A stretch of DNA of 64,000 bases from Bin87 sp963692995 (lineage in GTDB: Bacteria > Chloroflexota > Dehalococcoidia > Lucifugimonadales > UBA3495), in NCBI GenBank assembly GCA_963692995.1, contig OY843611.1:1984001-2048000 (forward strand). The letters are read 5' to 3'. Below are positions 39,262-47,733 of the stretch, piece by piece. Made by a program: the position numbers and the translations under genes. Each line of letters opens with the position of its first letter. The first letter of the stretch is position 1. The notes beneath the pieces were generated by a model. That model had not been told where the DNA came from and ran no database searches. It was given only the letters and a program-made list of their open reading frames with translations.

Positions 39262-40383
39262 ATGCGGTCGGATCCCATAAATCTCTTCGACTATGAAGCG
39301 CGCGCCAAGCCTTTGCTCTCCCACAACAATTGGGAGTTTATCGAAGCCGGCGCCATGGACGAAATTACCACTGCTCGTAATCGCTCCGCCTTCGAAGCCG
39401 TCACCCTGCGGCCGCGTTTCCTGATCGACGCCACCGAAGGCAAAATCGCCACCACCGTGCTTGGTGAGGCCATCAGCTTTCCCGTGATGATCTCACCCAC
39501 CGACGGTCACGGCTTGGCCCACCCTGAAGCCGAGTGCGCTACCGCTCGCGGGGCCGGGATGTCCGAAACACTGATGATGTGCAGCACTTCCTCCCACCGC
39601 AGCTTGGAGGAAATCGCCGCAGCGGCCACCGGCCCGCTGTGGTTCCAACTCTCCCATCGCGGTTATGGCCCCACCGAGAAGCTCGTCCGGCGAGCCGAGG
39701 CCGCCGGCTACCAGGCTATCGTCCTCACTGTTGACGCCCCAATTCCCACGCCCAAAGAGCGTGATATACGCAACCGCTTTGTGCGTCCCGGGAAAATGGG
39801 CAACTTCCGTGAGTTACTGAAACAGACCATCGACACGGGCGACGACATGGATTCCCCCAATTGGGAGATGCCGTCGGCGCCGCCGTTGACGTGGCAAGAG
39901 CTGGAGTGGCTGCGTGGCTTGACTAAGCTGCCAATTGTACTCAAGGGTGTTCGCGTCGCTGAAGACGCTCTGCTGGCGGTGGAACACGGCGCCAACGGCA
40001 TTATGGTATCCACCCACGGCGGTCGGCGGATGGACACCACGATGTCTAGTATCGAGGCTTTGCCCGAAATCGTCGCAGCGACCGGCGGACGGGCCGAGAT
40101 CTACGTTGACTCCGGCGTTCGCCGGGGCAGCGACGTTCTCAAGGCCCTTGCCTTGGGCGCCACCGCCGTGGCCGTGGGTCGTCCCCTCTATTGGGGCCTC
40201 GCCGTCAACGGCGCCGAAGGTGTCCATCACATGCTTGAACTGCTGCGCGAGGAGTTCAACCGCGCCATGGCCTACTGCGGCCAGCACAGCGTGGATGCGC
40301 TGGACCATCGCCTGCTGAATATCCCCCGCGAATGGGGCCCGGTACGCACTGAAAATGACATCGCTGAACACTTGCCCTTCTGA
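39262..40383 (+). CDS. FMN-dependent 2-hydroxyacid oxidase, copy 2
   Basis: Tandem paralogue of the preceding gene, same length (373 aa). The last 100 residues are almost unchanged, including a run of over 60 identical residues from GRAEIYVDSGVRRG on, while the N-terminal half differs more. The catalytic His/Arg remain (STHGGRRMD) but the conserved active-site Tyr in copy 1 (WFQLYHRGY) is Ser here (WFQLSHRGY), and Phe/Lys replace the glycolate oxidase Tyr24 and Arg164 positions as in copy 1. It may have changed substrate or lost oxidase activity. Both genes end in the terminator at 40404. Confidence 0.88.
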   Translation: MRSDPINLFDYEARAKPLLSHNNWEFIEAGAMDEITTARNRSAFEAVTLRPRFLIDATEGKIATTVLGEAISFPVMISPTDGHGLAHPEAECATARGAGMSETLMMCSTSSHRSLEEIAAAATGPLWFQLSHRGYGPTEKLVRRAEAAGYQAIVLTVDAPIPTPKERDIRNRFVRPGKMGNFRELLKQTIDTGDDMDSPNWEMPSAPPLTWQELEWLRGLTKLPIVLKGVRVAEDALLAVEHGANGIMVSTHGGRRMDTTMSSIEALPEIVAATGGRAEIYVDSGVRRGSDVLKALALGATAVAVGRPLYWGLAVNGAEGVHHMLELLREEFNRAMAYCGQHSVDALDHRLLNIPREWGPVRTENDIAEHLPF

Positions 40384-40403
40384 CACTGCCTTTGGACACG
40401 ATT

Positions 40404-40436
40404 GAGGGCAGGCCCGTTGACCTGCCCTCTTTCTTT
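40404..40436 (+). terminator. Terminator after the FMN oxidase pair
   Basis: GAGGGCAGG (40404-40412) pairs perfectly with CCTGCCCTC (40421-40429), followed by TTTCTTTT. Confidence 0.85.
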
Positions 40437-40453
40437 TGCCACGGCTTAGGCCG

Positions 40454-41251
40454 CTAATCGTCCGCCGCGATTCCCACGGCGCCCACGCCGATCTCGCCCA
40501 GGAACCCCGCCAGCAGACGGTTAAACACTCGTGGCTGCTCGAAATGCGTCGAATGCGCCGCCCCCGGCACTACCTCAAGCCGGCTCCCCGGCACCAGGCG
40601 ATGCGCCGCCTCGATTACGCGCACCGGGAAGATCAAATCCTCTTCGCCCACGACGAACAACGTGGGAACGTCCAGCTTGGCCAGATCCGCGGCCTGCGGC
40701 CCGGCCGGGTTCCTGAACAACCCGGACACTGCGCTTAGGGGCATCACCGGATTGACGCGGCCTATCGACCCGAACAGAAAGGTCAATTCCGGCTGCCCTT
40801 CTATGAACCCGTCGCTCAGCGCCCGACGCAGCGGATCCTGAGGCGGATGCACCTCCTCCAGCAACGACACTACCGAGGCGTCCCCGATGCCGCCGGTCGT
40901 ATCCCCCAGGGCCAAACCCGCCACCCGTTCCGGATGCTCCAGAGCGAACCCCAGGCACGTGACCCCGCCCATGGACTGCGCCACCAGCGCCGCCCGGCCA
41001 ACCTCCAGATGGTCCAGCAGAGCCTCCAGGTCGGCCACAAACGTCGCCGGCTCGGGCGGCCCGCCCGTTCCCGCCGTAAGGCCCCAACCGCGATGGTCGA
41101 AGGTGATGCAACGGTAGTCTCTCTGGAAAGCAGCCACCTGCTGCCACCAGCTCAGATGATTCCCGCCCCGCCCGTGGGCAAACACAATGGCAGGTCCATC
41201 GCCATGGCTCTCGTAGAACATCTGCGTTCCATTGATCTCCGCATAAAGCAT
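40454..41251 (-). CDS. Alpha/beta-hydrolase fold protein
   Basis: A 265-aa hydrolase. The oxyanion region is FAHGRGGNHLSWW, the nucleophile elbow AQSMGGVT (Ser), the acid probably Asp in VVGEEDLIFP and the base His in PGAAHSTHFEQP. Spacing fits a small-ester, lactone or haloacid-type hydrolase; the substrate is unknown. ATG 41251 follows GGAGGAG and starts the usual family N-terminus MLYAEINGTQMFYESHG; the longer frame upstream is unsupported. Confidence 0.88.
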   Translation of the reverse strand: MLYAEINGTQMFYESHGDGPAIVFAHGRGGNHLSWWQQVAAFQRDYRCITFDHRGWGLTAGTGGPPEPATFVADLEALLDHLEVGRAALVAQSMGGVTCLGFALEHPERVAGLALGDTTGGIGDASVVSLLEEVHPPQDPLRRALSDGFIEGQPELTFLFGSIGRVNPVMPLSAVSGLFRNPAGPQAADLAKLDVPTLFVVGEEDLIFPVRVIEAAHRLVPGSRLEVVPGAAHSTHFEQPRVFNRLLAGFLGEIGVGAVGIAADD

Positions 41252-41285
41252 TTCCCGACTCCTCCGATTAGTTTGGGCGCGGCAA

Positions 41286-41316
41286 GGTCGGGGCAGGTTT
41301 GAAACCAGCCCCGACC
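41286..41316. repeat. Palindromic repeat with GGTTTGAAACC core
   Basis: GGTCGGGGC (41286-41294) pairs with GCCCCGACC (41308-41316). The loop itself contains GGTTTGAAACC, a nested palindrome. It lies between two genes of one strand and may serve as a terminator for the upstream TenA gene. Confidence 0.6.
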
Positions 41317-41330
41317 CGAGTTCCCGGTCT

Positions 41331-41984
41331 TTATACCGGCCAAGCCTCCCGTCGGTATGCAGCGTCCCAGAACATATACTCGTACCTGCTGCTGGCGACG
41401 AAGGCGTACCGCATTGCCTCCCGTTCCTGCGCCCCAACCCGCTGCGCCATCTGGTCCACGAACCCCGTCCAGGCATCAACGCTGGACTGCAAGAAGCCCT
41501 CCACGTAAAACCGAGTCCATTGGCCATAGAGAGGGTGCTCCGATTGCCCCACCTCGTCTTTCAACAGGTGATACGTCCACGGGCAGGGCAACAACGCCGC
41601 TGCCGTCGGCCCCAGGCCATACATTGCCGCCGTGGTCAGCATGTGATTGACATAAGCCGTATTCGTCGGCGACCTGGGGGCCTTTTCGACATCGTCCATT
41701 GTCAACCCCGCCGCCTCAATCAACCGATGGTGCAATGGGCGTTCCACCGGTGTCATCACCCGATGCGCCAGTTCCTGAAGCAACTCCGTATCCGGAGCTT
41801 TGGCCAGCGCCAGCGCCACGCCGCGTCCGAAACCTTCCAGGTAGTGGTAGTCCTGCCCCAGGTAGTATTGAAACGTTTCCAGCGGCAACGTCCCATCTTT
41901 GATTTCCTTCAAGAAGGGATGGGCAAAAATCGCCTTCCAGATCGGTTCCGCTTCCTGTCGCAGTTGCTCGCTGAAACCCGCCAT
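41331..41984 (-). CDS. tenA: TenA-family (thiaminase II-like) protein
   Basis: A 217-aa all-helical TenA/PqqC-like protein. TenA salvages thiamine by hydrolysing base-degraded aminopyrimidines; the nucleophilic Cys is probably that in LLPCPWTYHLL, and FQYYLGQDYHYLEGFGRG and YVEGFLQSSVDAW match the family helices. A thiamine role suits a region with several TPP enzymes. ATG 41984 follows GGAGAGG; a start 11 codons earlier is possible but lacks a ribosome site. Confidence 0.88.
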   Translation of the reverse strand: MAGFSEQLRQEAEPIWKAIFAHPFLKEIKDGTLPLETFQYYLGQDYHYLEGFGRGVALALAKAPDTELLQELAHRVMTPVERPLHHRLIEAAGLTMDDVEKAPRSPTNTAYVNHMLTTAAMYGLGPTAAALLPCPWTYHLLKDEVGQSEHPLYGQWTRFYVEGFLQSSVDAWTGFVDQMAQRVGAQEREAMRYAFVASSRYEYMFWDAAYRREAWPV

Positions 41985-42073
41985 TTTCCTCTCCGTATTC
42001 GCATTCACTGCCGTCATTCCGGCGAAGGAACGTCATCCCGTACCTGATACGAGGCCGGCATCCACACCCTGCT

Positions 42074-42820
42074 CTAGAATGCTTCGTTGATGAGCACCAA
42101 CTCCGCGTAAGAGGCGTATCGGCACCCAAAGGCCGCGCCCGCCTCCCGGGCATGTGCGGTTAGAAACTCAAAGGGGCTGTTGCCCACGTCGCCCAAATTC
42201 TCCAGATAGACTTTGTGCTCGCGCAGCGAAGCCAACCCAGTTTCCCAGTGTTCCGAAACATCCACAACGTGCGTCGGTGTCGTGGAGCCGAACACTGCCG
42301 CGAAACGCACTTCGTTCCAGGTTTCGAGACCTTCCTCCAACAATTCCGGGAAAATCCACCGATTCCCGGCGTCCCGCGCCGCATCGAACACGGCCAGTCC
42401 CACCCAGCGATGGTCCGCCATGTTCAGATGCCCACTAAAAAACTGTAGGTGATGATTGATAGTTATGACTACGTCCGGACGATGTCGCCGTATGGCCCGG
42501 CTCAAATCCCGCCGTAGCCTCAGCCCATACTCAATCACCCCGTCCGCGTGGTCCAAGAACTCCACTGTTTCCACGCCCACTACCCGGGCTGCGTTGATCT
42601 CTTCCTGTGATCTTAACCGTCCGACCTCCGCTGGCGCCATTCCGTCTATCCCGGCCTCTCCCTTGCTTACCATCACGTAGTTGATCTTTTTCCCCTGTGC
42701 CGTCCACTTGGCGATAGCCGCCGCTGCTCCATACTCCAAATCGTCGGGATGCGCTACGATGGCCAGTCCCGTCCGCCAATTCTCGGGCATGACTTCCCTA
42801 GGCGCCGCGGGTTGCTGCAT
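42074..42820 (-). CDS. PIG-L/LmbE-family deacetylase
   Basis: A 248-aa zinc-dependent N-deacetylase (family of MshB, BshB, PIG-L). The zinc motif AHPDDLEYGAAAAI and the downstream His in SGHLNMADHRWVG are intact. Substrates in the family are N-acetylglucosaminyl conjugates; here the target is unknown. The start at 42820 has GGAGG 5 nt upstream; an in-frame TTG four codons earlier overlaps the ribosome site. Confidence 0.9.
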   Translation of the reverse strand: MQQPAAPREVMPENWRTGLAIVAHPDDLEYGAAAAIAKWTAQGKKINYVMVSKGEAGIDGMAPAEVGRLRSQEEINAARVVGVETVEFLDHADGVIEYGLRLRRDLSRAIRRHRPDVVITINHHLQFFSGHLNMADHRWVGLAVFDAARDAGNRWIFPELLEEGLETWNEVRFAAVFGSTTPTHVVDVSEHWETGLASLREHKVYLENLGDVGNSPFEFLTAHAREAGAAFGCRYASYAELVLINEAF

Positions 42821-42858
42821 GTGTTCCTCCAAGTATCGTTGTATCGTAGGGCATGGTA

Positions 42859-43713
42859 TCAGAGCCGGCGCGCGCTCGGTGTTGTGACGGTCGCATCGCC
42901 CAATATGACGGAGCGGTTGAGTTGGTTAAGCACATTGATCCTTAGCTGCCAGGCCACCGCTCCGGATCTGGCGTCGCGCCAGGTGACCAACGCTTCGCCT
43001 GTAATGACTTCTCCCGCGTTCACCGGGCGACGGAGCCGCGCCGACAGCTGCCCGCCCCACCGAAAATCATCCCCAAACCACCGGCCGATGCCGGCTTCCA
43101 GCCAACCAAAGACCACGGGCGCCAAATCGTTTCCGCTGTCGTTCAAGTCCAGCCCGGCCAGTTCGTTTCCCAGCTGTTGGCCACACGTTAGAGTGTTTCC
43201 CTCCGGCAGAACCAGCGTCCCGAGCCCCAGCGTGTCGCCAACACTCACGCCGGCCAAGCCGTCGTGCCGGGCCGGTGGCTTCCCTGAAATCACCGGGTGG
43301 TTCGTCAGTGGCGCACTGCCGGCTATCAAGGATGGAGGACGCTCCCGGATGCGAAATACCGCTGCCGAACGCATTATCTCAGTGCCGATCTCGTCCACCG
43401 CAAAGGCGGCAACTCGGAGCCGGGGCATGGTATCCAAATCACTTATCTCGCGCAGCCACCCACCCACCTGTACCCGCCGCCCGGGGATCGGCGGACGCAG
43501 GAACTCCAGGCCGCGCCAAGACGTGGTCAACGGCAGCGGCCCGCACCGTTGCAACAGCAAAGCCCGGCAATCGTCGGCCAGCAAATTGGGGAAATATCCG
43601 CCGCTGCCCACGAACGCTCGGTATCCCGCCTGCGTCGCCTCTTCGACCACATATTCCAGATGACCAAGTTGGTCGCCGACCTGTAAGCCGATCAGGCGCG
43701 CCGAGTCGATCAT
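42859..43713 (-). CDS. Double-hotdog acyl-CoA dehydratase/thioesterase-like protein
   Basis: A 284-aa protein that looks like two hotdog folds in tandem, as in MaoC-like dehydratases. Parts that fit are LTTSWRGLEFLRPPIPGRRVQVGG in the first unit (the R-x-P-pattern entering the core strand) and VSVGDTLGLGTLVLPEG, GQLSARLRRPVNAGEVITGE in the second. The classical D-x(4)-H MaoC catalytic pair is not obvious, so activity is uncertain. The gene start overlaps the stop of the upstream TPR gene by 4 bases. Confidence 0.62.
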   Translation of the reverse strand: MIDSARLIGLQVGDQLGHLEYVVEEATQAGYRAFVGSGGYFPNLLADDCRALLLQRCGPLPLTTSWRGLEFLRPPIPGRRVQVGGWLREISDLDTMPRLRVAAFAVDEIGTEIMRSAAVFRIRERPPSLIAGSAPLTNHPVISGKPPARHDGLAGVSVGDTLGLGTLVLPEGNTLTCGQQLGNELAGLDLNDSGNDLAPVVFGWLEAGIGRWFGDDFRWGGQLSARLRRPVNAGEVITGEALVTWRDARSGAVAWQLRINVLNQLNRSVILGDATVTTPSARRL

Positions 43714-44765
43714 GGTACAGAACCGCCACTGCGCCGAGCGAACTCCGCCAAATCCGCCGCCGCCGCTGGCTCATCACCCAGCGCCCGGTTCGCCAAACCT
43801 CGACCCGCGTAAGCGTCGGCAAGATTGTCGTTCAATTCCAGCGCCCTGGTAAAAGCCGCGACGGCTTCCGGGTAGTTTTCCAAAAACGCCTGCGAGTTCC
43901 CCACCGACAACCAGATGCCCGCCAGGGCCTCATCCCGTTGCAGCGCCTGTTCGTACTCCGCCATGGCCGCTTCGTGATCGCCCAGATCCGCCTTGGCCGC
44001 GCCACGATTATGGTACAAGGTTGCCGTGTCCATTCCGCAGAACTGCGCGGCGTCAAAGTCAGCTATGGCGTCACGCGGTTCGCCCCGATTGCGCTTGGCT
44101 ATGCCGCGGTTATACAAAGCGTTGGCAAACGTCGGCGCCAGTGCGATTGCCGCGTCATAGTCGGCAATGGCGGCATCGTATTCCCGCCGGTCGCTGTAAA
44201 GGTTCCCTCTGGCGTAACGATAATCCGGCTCCGCCGGGCGCAGCTCGATTGCGGTGTTGTAGTAGCCTAGCGCCGTATCCCGGTCCCCGGTATCCCGGTA
44301 CGCGATGCCCAAGTTGTACTGCGCGTTGGCATGTTCCGGGTTTATGCGGGTGCAGGCCAGAAAATCAGCGATGGCTTCGTCATACCTGCCCAGCGATATT
44401 CGAGCCACTCCCCTAGCATAATAGTAGTCCGCATCGTCGGGCTCCAGCTCGATTGCCGACGTATAATCGGCGATAGCATCCTCGTAGAACCCCAGGTGGC
44501 GGCGCACCACGCCCCGGGCGTAATAGGGCACCGGATATTGCGGATCCGCGACAATGGCCCGGGTGTAGTCGGCAATCGCCCGATTCAGATCGCCCCCGTT
44601 CCGAAAGGCCAACCCCCGATAGTAATAGGCCGGCGCGAACTCATCGTTAATCCGCAGCGCATTGTTGAAGTCATCGATGGCCGCGTTCAACTGTCCGGCC
44701 CGCAACGCTAATTGCCCTCGCGCCGTATAGTGAAACTCGGTCGGTAAATCGCCGCCGGTGGTCAT
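43710..44765 (-). CDS. TPR-repeat protein
   Basis: A 351-aa protein built almost wholly of about nine 34-residue tetratricopeptide repeats. Each shows the W/Y-G-Y-A-F-P pattern, for example NAQYNLGIAYRDTGDRDTAL and PYYARGVVRRHLGFYEDAIA. No signal peptide or other domain is present, so it is a protein-interaction scaffold in the cytoplasm. It is translationally coupled to the hotdog gene and follows a GNAT gene 12 bp upstream. Confidence 0.92.
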   Translation of the reverse strand: MTTGGDLPTEFHYTARGQLALRAGQLNAAIDDFNNALRINDEFAPAYYYRGLAFRNGGDLNRAIADYTRAIVADPQYPVPYYARGVVRRHLGFYEDAIADYTSAIELEPDDADYYYARGVARISLGRYDEAIADFLACTRINPEHANAQYNLGIAYRDTGDRDTALGYYNTAIELRPAEPDYRYARGNLYSDRREYDAAIADYDAAIALAPTFANALYNRGIAKRNRGEPRDAIADFDAAQFCGMDTATLYHNRGAAKADLGDHEAAMAEYEQALQRDEALAGIWLSVGNSQAFLENYPEAVAAFTRALELNDNLADAYAGRGLANRALGDEPAAAADLAEFARRSGGSVP

Positions 44766-44777
44766 GGCCTGCGCTCG

Positions 44778-45236
44778 TCAAAACTCGGTTTCGTACAGGT
44801 CATATTCCGAGTGACTCATCCCCAGGGCCTCGTAGGTCCGCTTGGCCACCCGGTTCTCTCGCATCACGTACAGCCGCATCCCGCGAACGTCTCCCCGCTC
44901 TTCGGACATCTCCAATAATCGACCGTAAAGCCGGCGATATACTCCTTGCCGGCGCCGCTCCGGAACCACGTACACCGACTGTATCCACCAGATCCACCCA
45001 TTCCGCCAGTCGCTCCACTCGGTGGTCACCATCAATTGGCCCACGGGACGGTCGGCGACTTCGGCCAGCAGGTAAAACGCCTTCGCTACATCGGCCAGCG
45101 CCGCGGCGACGCCGGTCCGCAATATCGTCTCATCCAGCGCTATGCCTTCCGATTCCAGCGCCATTGCCACGTTGAAATCGGCAATGGTCGCCCCGTCCGA
45201 CGGTACAGCAGCGCGTATGTGTATTTCATCGCTCAT
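44778..45236 (-). CDS. GNAT-family N-acetyltransferase
   Basis: A 152-aa GCN5-related acetyltransferase. It starts IHIRAAVPSDGATIADFN; the acetyl-CoA pyrophosphate loop is VVPERRRQGVYRRLYGRLLE and the C-terminal KRTYEALGMSHSEYDLYE is a common ending in small-molecule or peptide acetyltransferases. Substrate unknown. First gene of the GNAT-TPR-hotdog run. Confidence 0.88.
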   Translation of the reverse strand: MSDEIHIRAAVPSDGATIADFNVAMALESEGIALDETILRTGVAAALADVAKAFYLLAEVADRPVGQLMVTTEWSDWRNGWIWWIQSVYVVPERRRQGVYRRLYGRLLEMSEERGDVRGMRLYVMRENRVAKRTYEALGMSHSEYDLYETEF

Positions 45237-45262
45237 TCAGTGATGATTCTAATTGCCTGCGC

Positions 45263-45268
45263 TATAAT
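45263..45268 (+). promoter_or_regulatory. -10 box of the M20 peptidase gene
   Basis: TATAAT in GCGCTATAATAGG, 39 bp before the ATG at 45307. Confidence 0.6.
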
Positions 45269-45306
45269 AGGCAACCGAACCGTTGCCCAACCACCGAGGT
45301 GCTTCC

Positions 45307-46389
45307 ATGCCCAACCAGGAAAGATTGATCAACGATTTCTGCGACTTGGTACGTATCGACAGCCCCTCCGGCGAGGAATGGGATGTCGCCCTCCAGGTGT
45401 CCGACCGCCTTGCCAACCTCGGTTTTCAGGTTGCCCGCGACGACCACGGCAACGTCATCGCCCGCGAGGACGGCGACCGGCCGCTCCTGCTCTCCGCCCA
45501 CATGGACACCGTTGACCCCGGCCGCAGCATTAGGCCCCAAGTTACCGGCGACCGCATCACCTCCGACCGCAACACCATCCTCGGCGGCGACTGTAAAGCC
45601 GGCGTGGCCGCCATCCTGGAGGCTCTTGAAACCGTCCGCGAGGAGGGACGCCCGCGCCGTCCGGTTCAGGTAGTGTTCACTCGCGGCGAGGAAATCGGGC
45701 TGGTGGGCGCATCCAACCTTGACTTCTCCATGATTGGCGCCACTGAGGCGGTCGTCTTTGACGGGAACGGCCCCGTCAACACCATCACCGGCGGCAGCCC
45801 TACTTACATGGCCTTCGACATAAACATTCGCGGCCGGGGAGCCCACGCCGGCGTCGAACCGGAAAAAGGCCTTTCCGCCATCCAAATCGCCAGCGACATC
45901 ATCTCCGACCTGCCCCAGGGCCGCATCGACGAGGAAACCACCTTCAACGTCGCCACGATTACCGGCGGCACTGTCCGCAACGCCGTCCCTTCGGAAGCGT
46001 CCATCACCGGCGAATTCCGCAGCATGAACGTAGAGTCCCTGGAACTGCTCCGAATGCAGCTTCTCAACTCCATCGGCAAGATCCGCGGCCGCTATACTGA
46101 GGCCGAAATCACCGAAAGCCTGGAGATGATGTTCCAGATGTACCGTCTGGACCCCAACGAGGCCACTGCCCAGCTCGTTACCCGCGTCATGCGCGACATG
46201 GGCCTGGAACCCAACATCCAGCCTTCCGGCGGCGGCACCGATGGCAACGTCTTCCGCCTCAACGGCATTGAAAGCGTAGTGGTCGGTATGTCCACCAACC
46301 TCATGCACACCATCGACGAATACGTCGTAATCCCCGACCTGATGAACACCGCGCGCTTCTGCGAGCAGCTGATGGCCTACGGCGCCTGA
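45307..46389 (+). CDS. M20-family metallopeptidase (PepT/PepV-like)
   Basis: A 360-aa dinuclear zinc peptidase. Metal-binding residues are visible in LLSAHMDTVDPG (His, Asp), LGGDCKAGVAAIL (bridging Asp), TRGEEIGLVGA (catalytic Glu and ligand) and near the end STNLMHTIDE (His). The usual GADDKAG motif reads GGDCKAG, with Cys for the second Asp. A dimerisation domain lies at about 170-285. It resembles tripeptide aminopeptidase PepT. GAGGTG precedes the ATG. Its 3' end overlaps the convergent RNase D gene by 13 bases. Confidence 0.88.
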   Translation: MPNQERLINDFCDLVRIDSPSGEEWDVALQVSDRLANLGFQVARDDHGNVIAREDGDRPLLLSAHMDTVDPGRSIRPQVTGDRITSDRNTILGGDCKAGVAAILEALETVREEGRPRRPVQVVFTRGEEIGLVGASNLDFSMIGATEAVVFDGNGPVNTITGGSPTYMAFDINIRGRGAHAGVEPEKGLSAIQIASDIISDLPQGRIDEETTFNVATITGGTVRNAVPSEASITGEFRSMNVESLELLRMQLLNSIGKIRGRYTEAEITESLEMMFQMYRLDPNEATAQLVTRVMRDMGLEPNIQPSGGGTDGNVFRLNGIESVVVGMSTNLMHTIDEYVVIPDLMNTARFCEQLMAYGA

Positions 46390-47585
46390 TTGACTATCGG
46401 GCCGGACGCGCCGGCATCGGCCGGGCGCACCTGCCTCATTAACTGCGTCAGCCCTTCGCCAAACTCCCTCCGTTGCCATCGCCTCACCTCCCCCTCGCCG
46501 CCGGCCAACTCCCGGTCCAAGTCTCCGGGGCGTATCGCAATCCGTTCCAGGCTGGCCGACGGCCAGATATGGCTCACCGCCAGATTCAATTCCTGCGCCA
46601 GTCTCCCCCGCCACTGCTTCAACGCCTTTAACCGCTCCCGGCGCTCCGGCGTCCAAACGCCATGGTTGGATTCAGGCCGCGACGGCCGGGCCAGTTCCGG
46701 CTTACGCATCCCCCTCTCGACCGCCTCCATCAACTCCCCAAAACACCGAGAGGCCAGCATCCCGCCCACGCCGCGCGGCGGATGCGGGCCACTCTGCGCC
46801 AGGGTCAGCAGGTCATTGTTGCTGGCAGCCAGCGTCGGCGGCAGGTCCCAGACGCAAGCTTTGCCATCCCGAAAAGCATAGAGTTCTTGCAGTACCGTCA
46901 CCTGTCGCAGGCTCAACCCCTCCCAACCCTTCACCCGTCGGAACGCGGTCTCCAACGGCTCGTACGGAGGACGCCGCAACGCTTCAATGCGCGAACACTC
47001 CTCCCCTACCCACTCAACCCGACCCAGCTTGTCCAGTTGATATTTCAGTTCGTCCGCCAGCGGCAGCAGGTGTCGCACGTCGCTCGCCGCGTAATCCAGC
47101 GCCGGCCCGGACAGCGGGCGCAACCCCCAGTGTGACATCTGGAGCCGAGCGTCTTTAGTGATGACAACGCCGCAAAACTCTTCCAACACCGCCCCCAAGT
47201 TGGGTCGTCCCACGCCCAAAAACCGCGCCGCCAGCCCCGTGTCGAAAAGATTGCTCACCGTGAAACCGAAGTCCCGATCAAAAAACCGGATATCTTCTTC
47301 ACATCCGTGCAGGACCTTGACTACCGCGTCGTCGGCTAGCATCGCGCCCAGCGCCGAAAGATCATTTACTGCTAAAGGATCCAGCAGGCAGGTGTCCCGC
47401 CCGTCTGATATTTGGATGAGACAGATGCGTTCCTGATACGCAAAACGCCCGTTGCGTTCCGTATCCAGGGCCAACCGGCTGGCGCGACGCAGATCCTGCG
47501 CCACTGCTTCCCAGTCGTCCTGCTCGTTAATATAGCGGTACTGATTTCGCAATAGCCTTTCCCGGCGACTACCCGGATTCCCCAT
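46377..47585 (-). CDS. rnd: Ribonuclease D
   Basis: A 402-aa 3'-5' exoribonuclease for tRNA 3' maturation. The DEDDy active site is present: LALDTERNGRFA, VLHGCEEDIRFF, LFDTGLAARFLG and the final DYAASDVRHLL with Tyr and Asp. An HRDC-type domain follows (about 215-285, LRQVTVLQELYAFRDG) and possibly a second. The gene is monocistronic and convergent with the M20 peptidase. Confidence 0.92.
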   Translation of the reverse strand: MGNPGSRRERLLRNQYRYINEQDDWEAVAQDLRRASRLALDTERNGRFAYQERICLIQISDGRDTCLLDPLAVNDLSALGAMLADDAVVKVLHGCEEDIRFFDRDFGFTVSNLFDTGLAARFLGVGRPNLGAVLEEFCGVVITKDARLQMSHWGLRPLSGPALDYAASDVRHLLPLADELKYQLDKLGRVEWVGEECSRIEALRRPPYEPLETAFRRVKGWEGLSLRQVTVLQELYAFRDGKACVWDLPPTLAASNNDLLTLAQSGPHPPRGVGGMLASRCFGELMEAVERGMRKPELARPSRPESNHGVWTPERRERLKALKQWRGRLAQELNLAVSHIWPSASLERIAIRPGDLDRELAGGEGEVRRWQRREFGEGLTQLMRQVRPADAGASGPIVNQAP

Positions 47586-47694
47586 CAGCTAATCATCTTG
47601 GCCGGCGTTAGTTTAGCACAGCCCAGGTCGCACGGTTTCCCGGACAATGCAGCTCGAGCGCGCTCACTTAGAGTTCCCGACAACTCCACCGTGC

Positions 47695-47700
47695 TATACT
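47695..47700 (+). promoter_or_regulatory. -10 box of the HpcH/HpaI aldolase gene
   Basis: TATACT in GTGCTATACTCG, 34 bp before the ATG at 47734. Confidence 0.55.
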
Positions 47701-47733
47701 CGCTGCACCATCCCCTCAAGGAGCGATTCTCAC

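Noticed and set aside
45262..46656. 464-codon minus-strand ORF over the M20 peptidase
   Set aside because: Antisense shadow; peptidase zinc motifs are on the plus strand.
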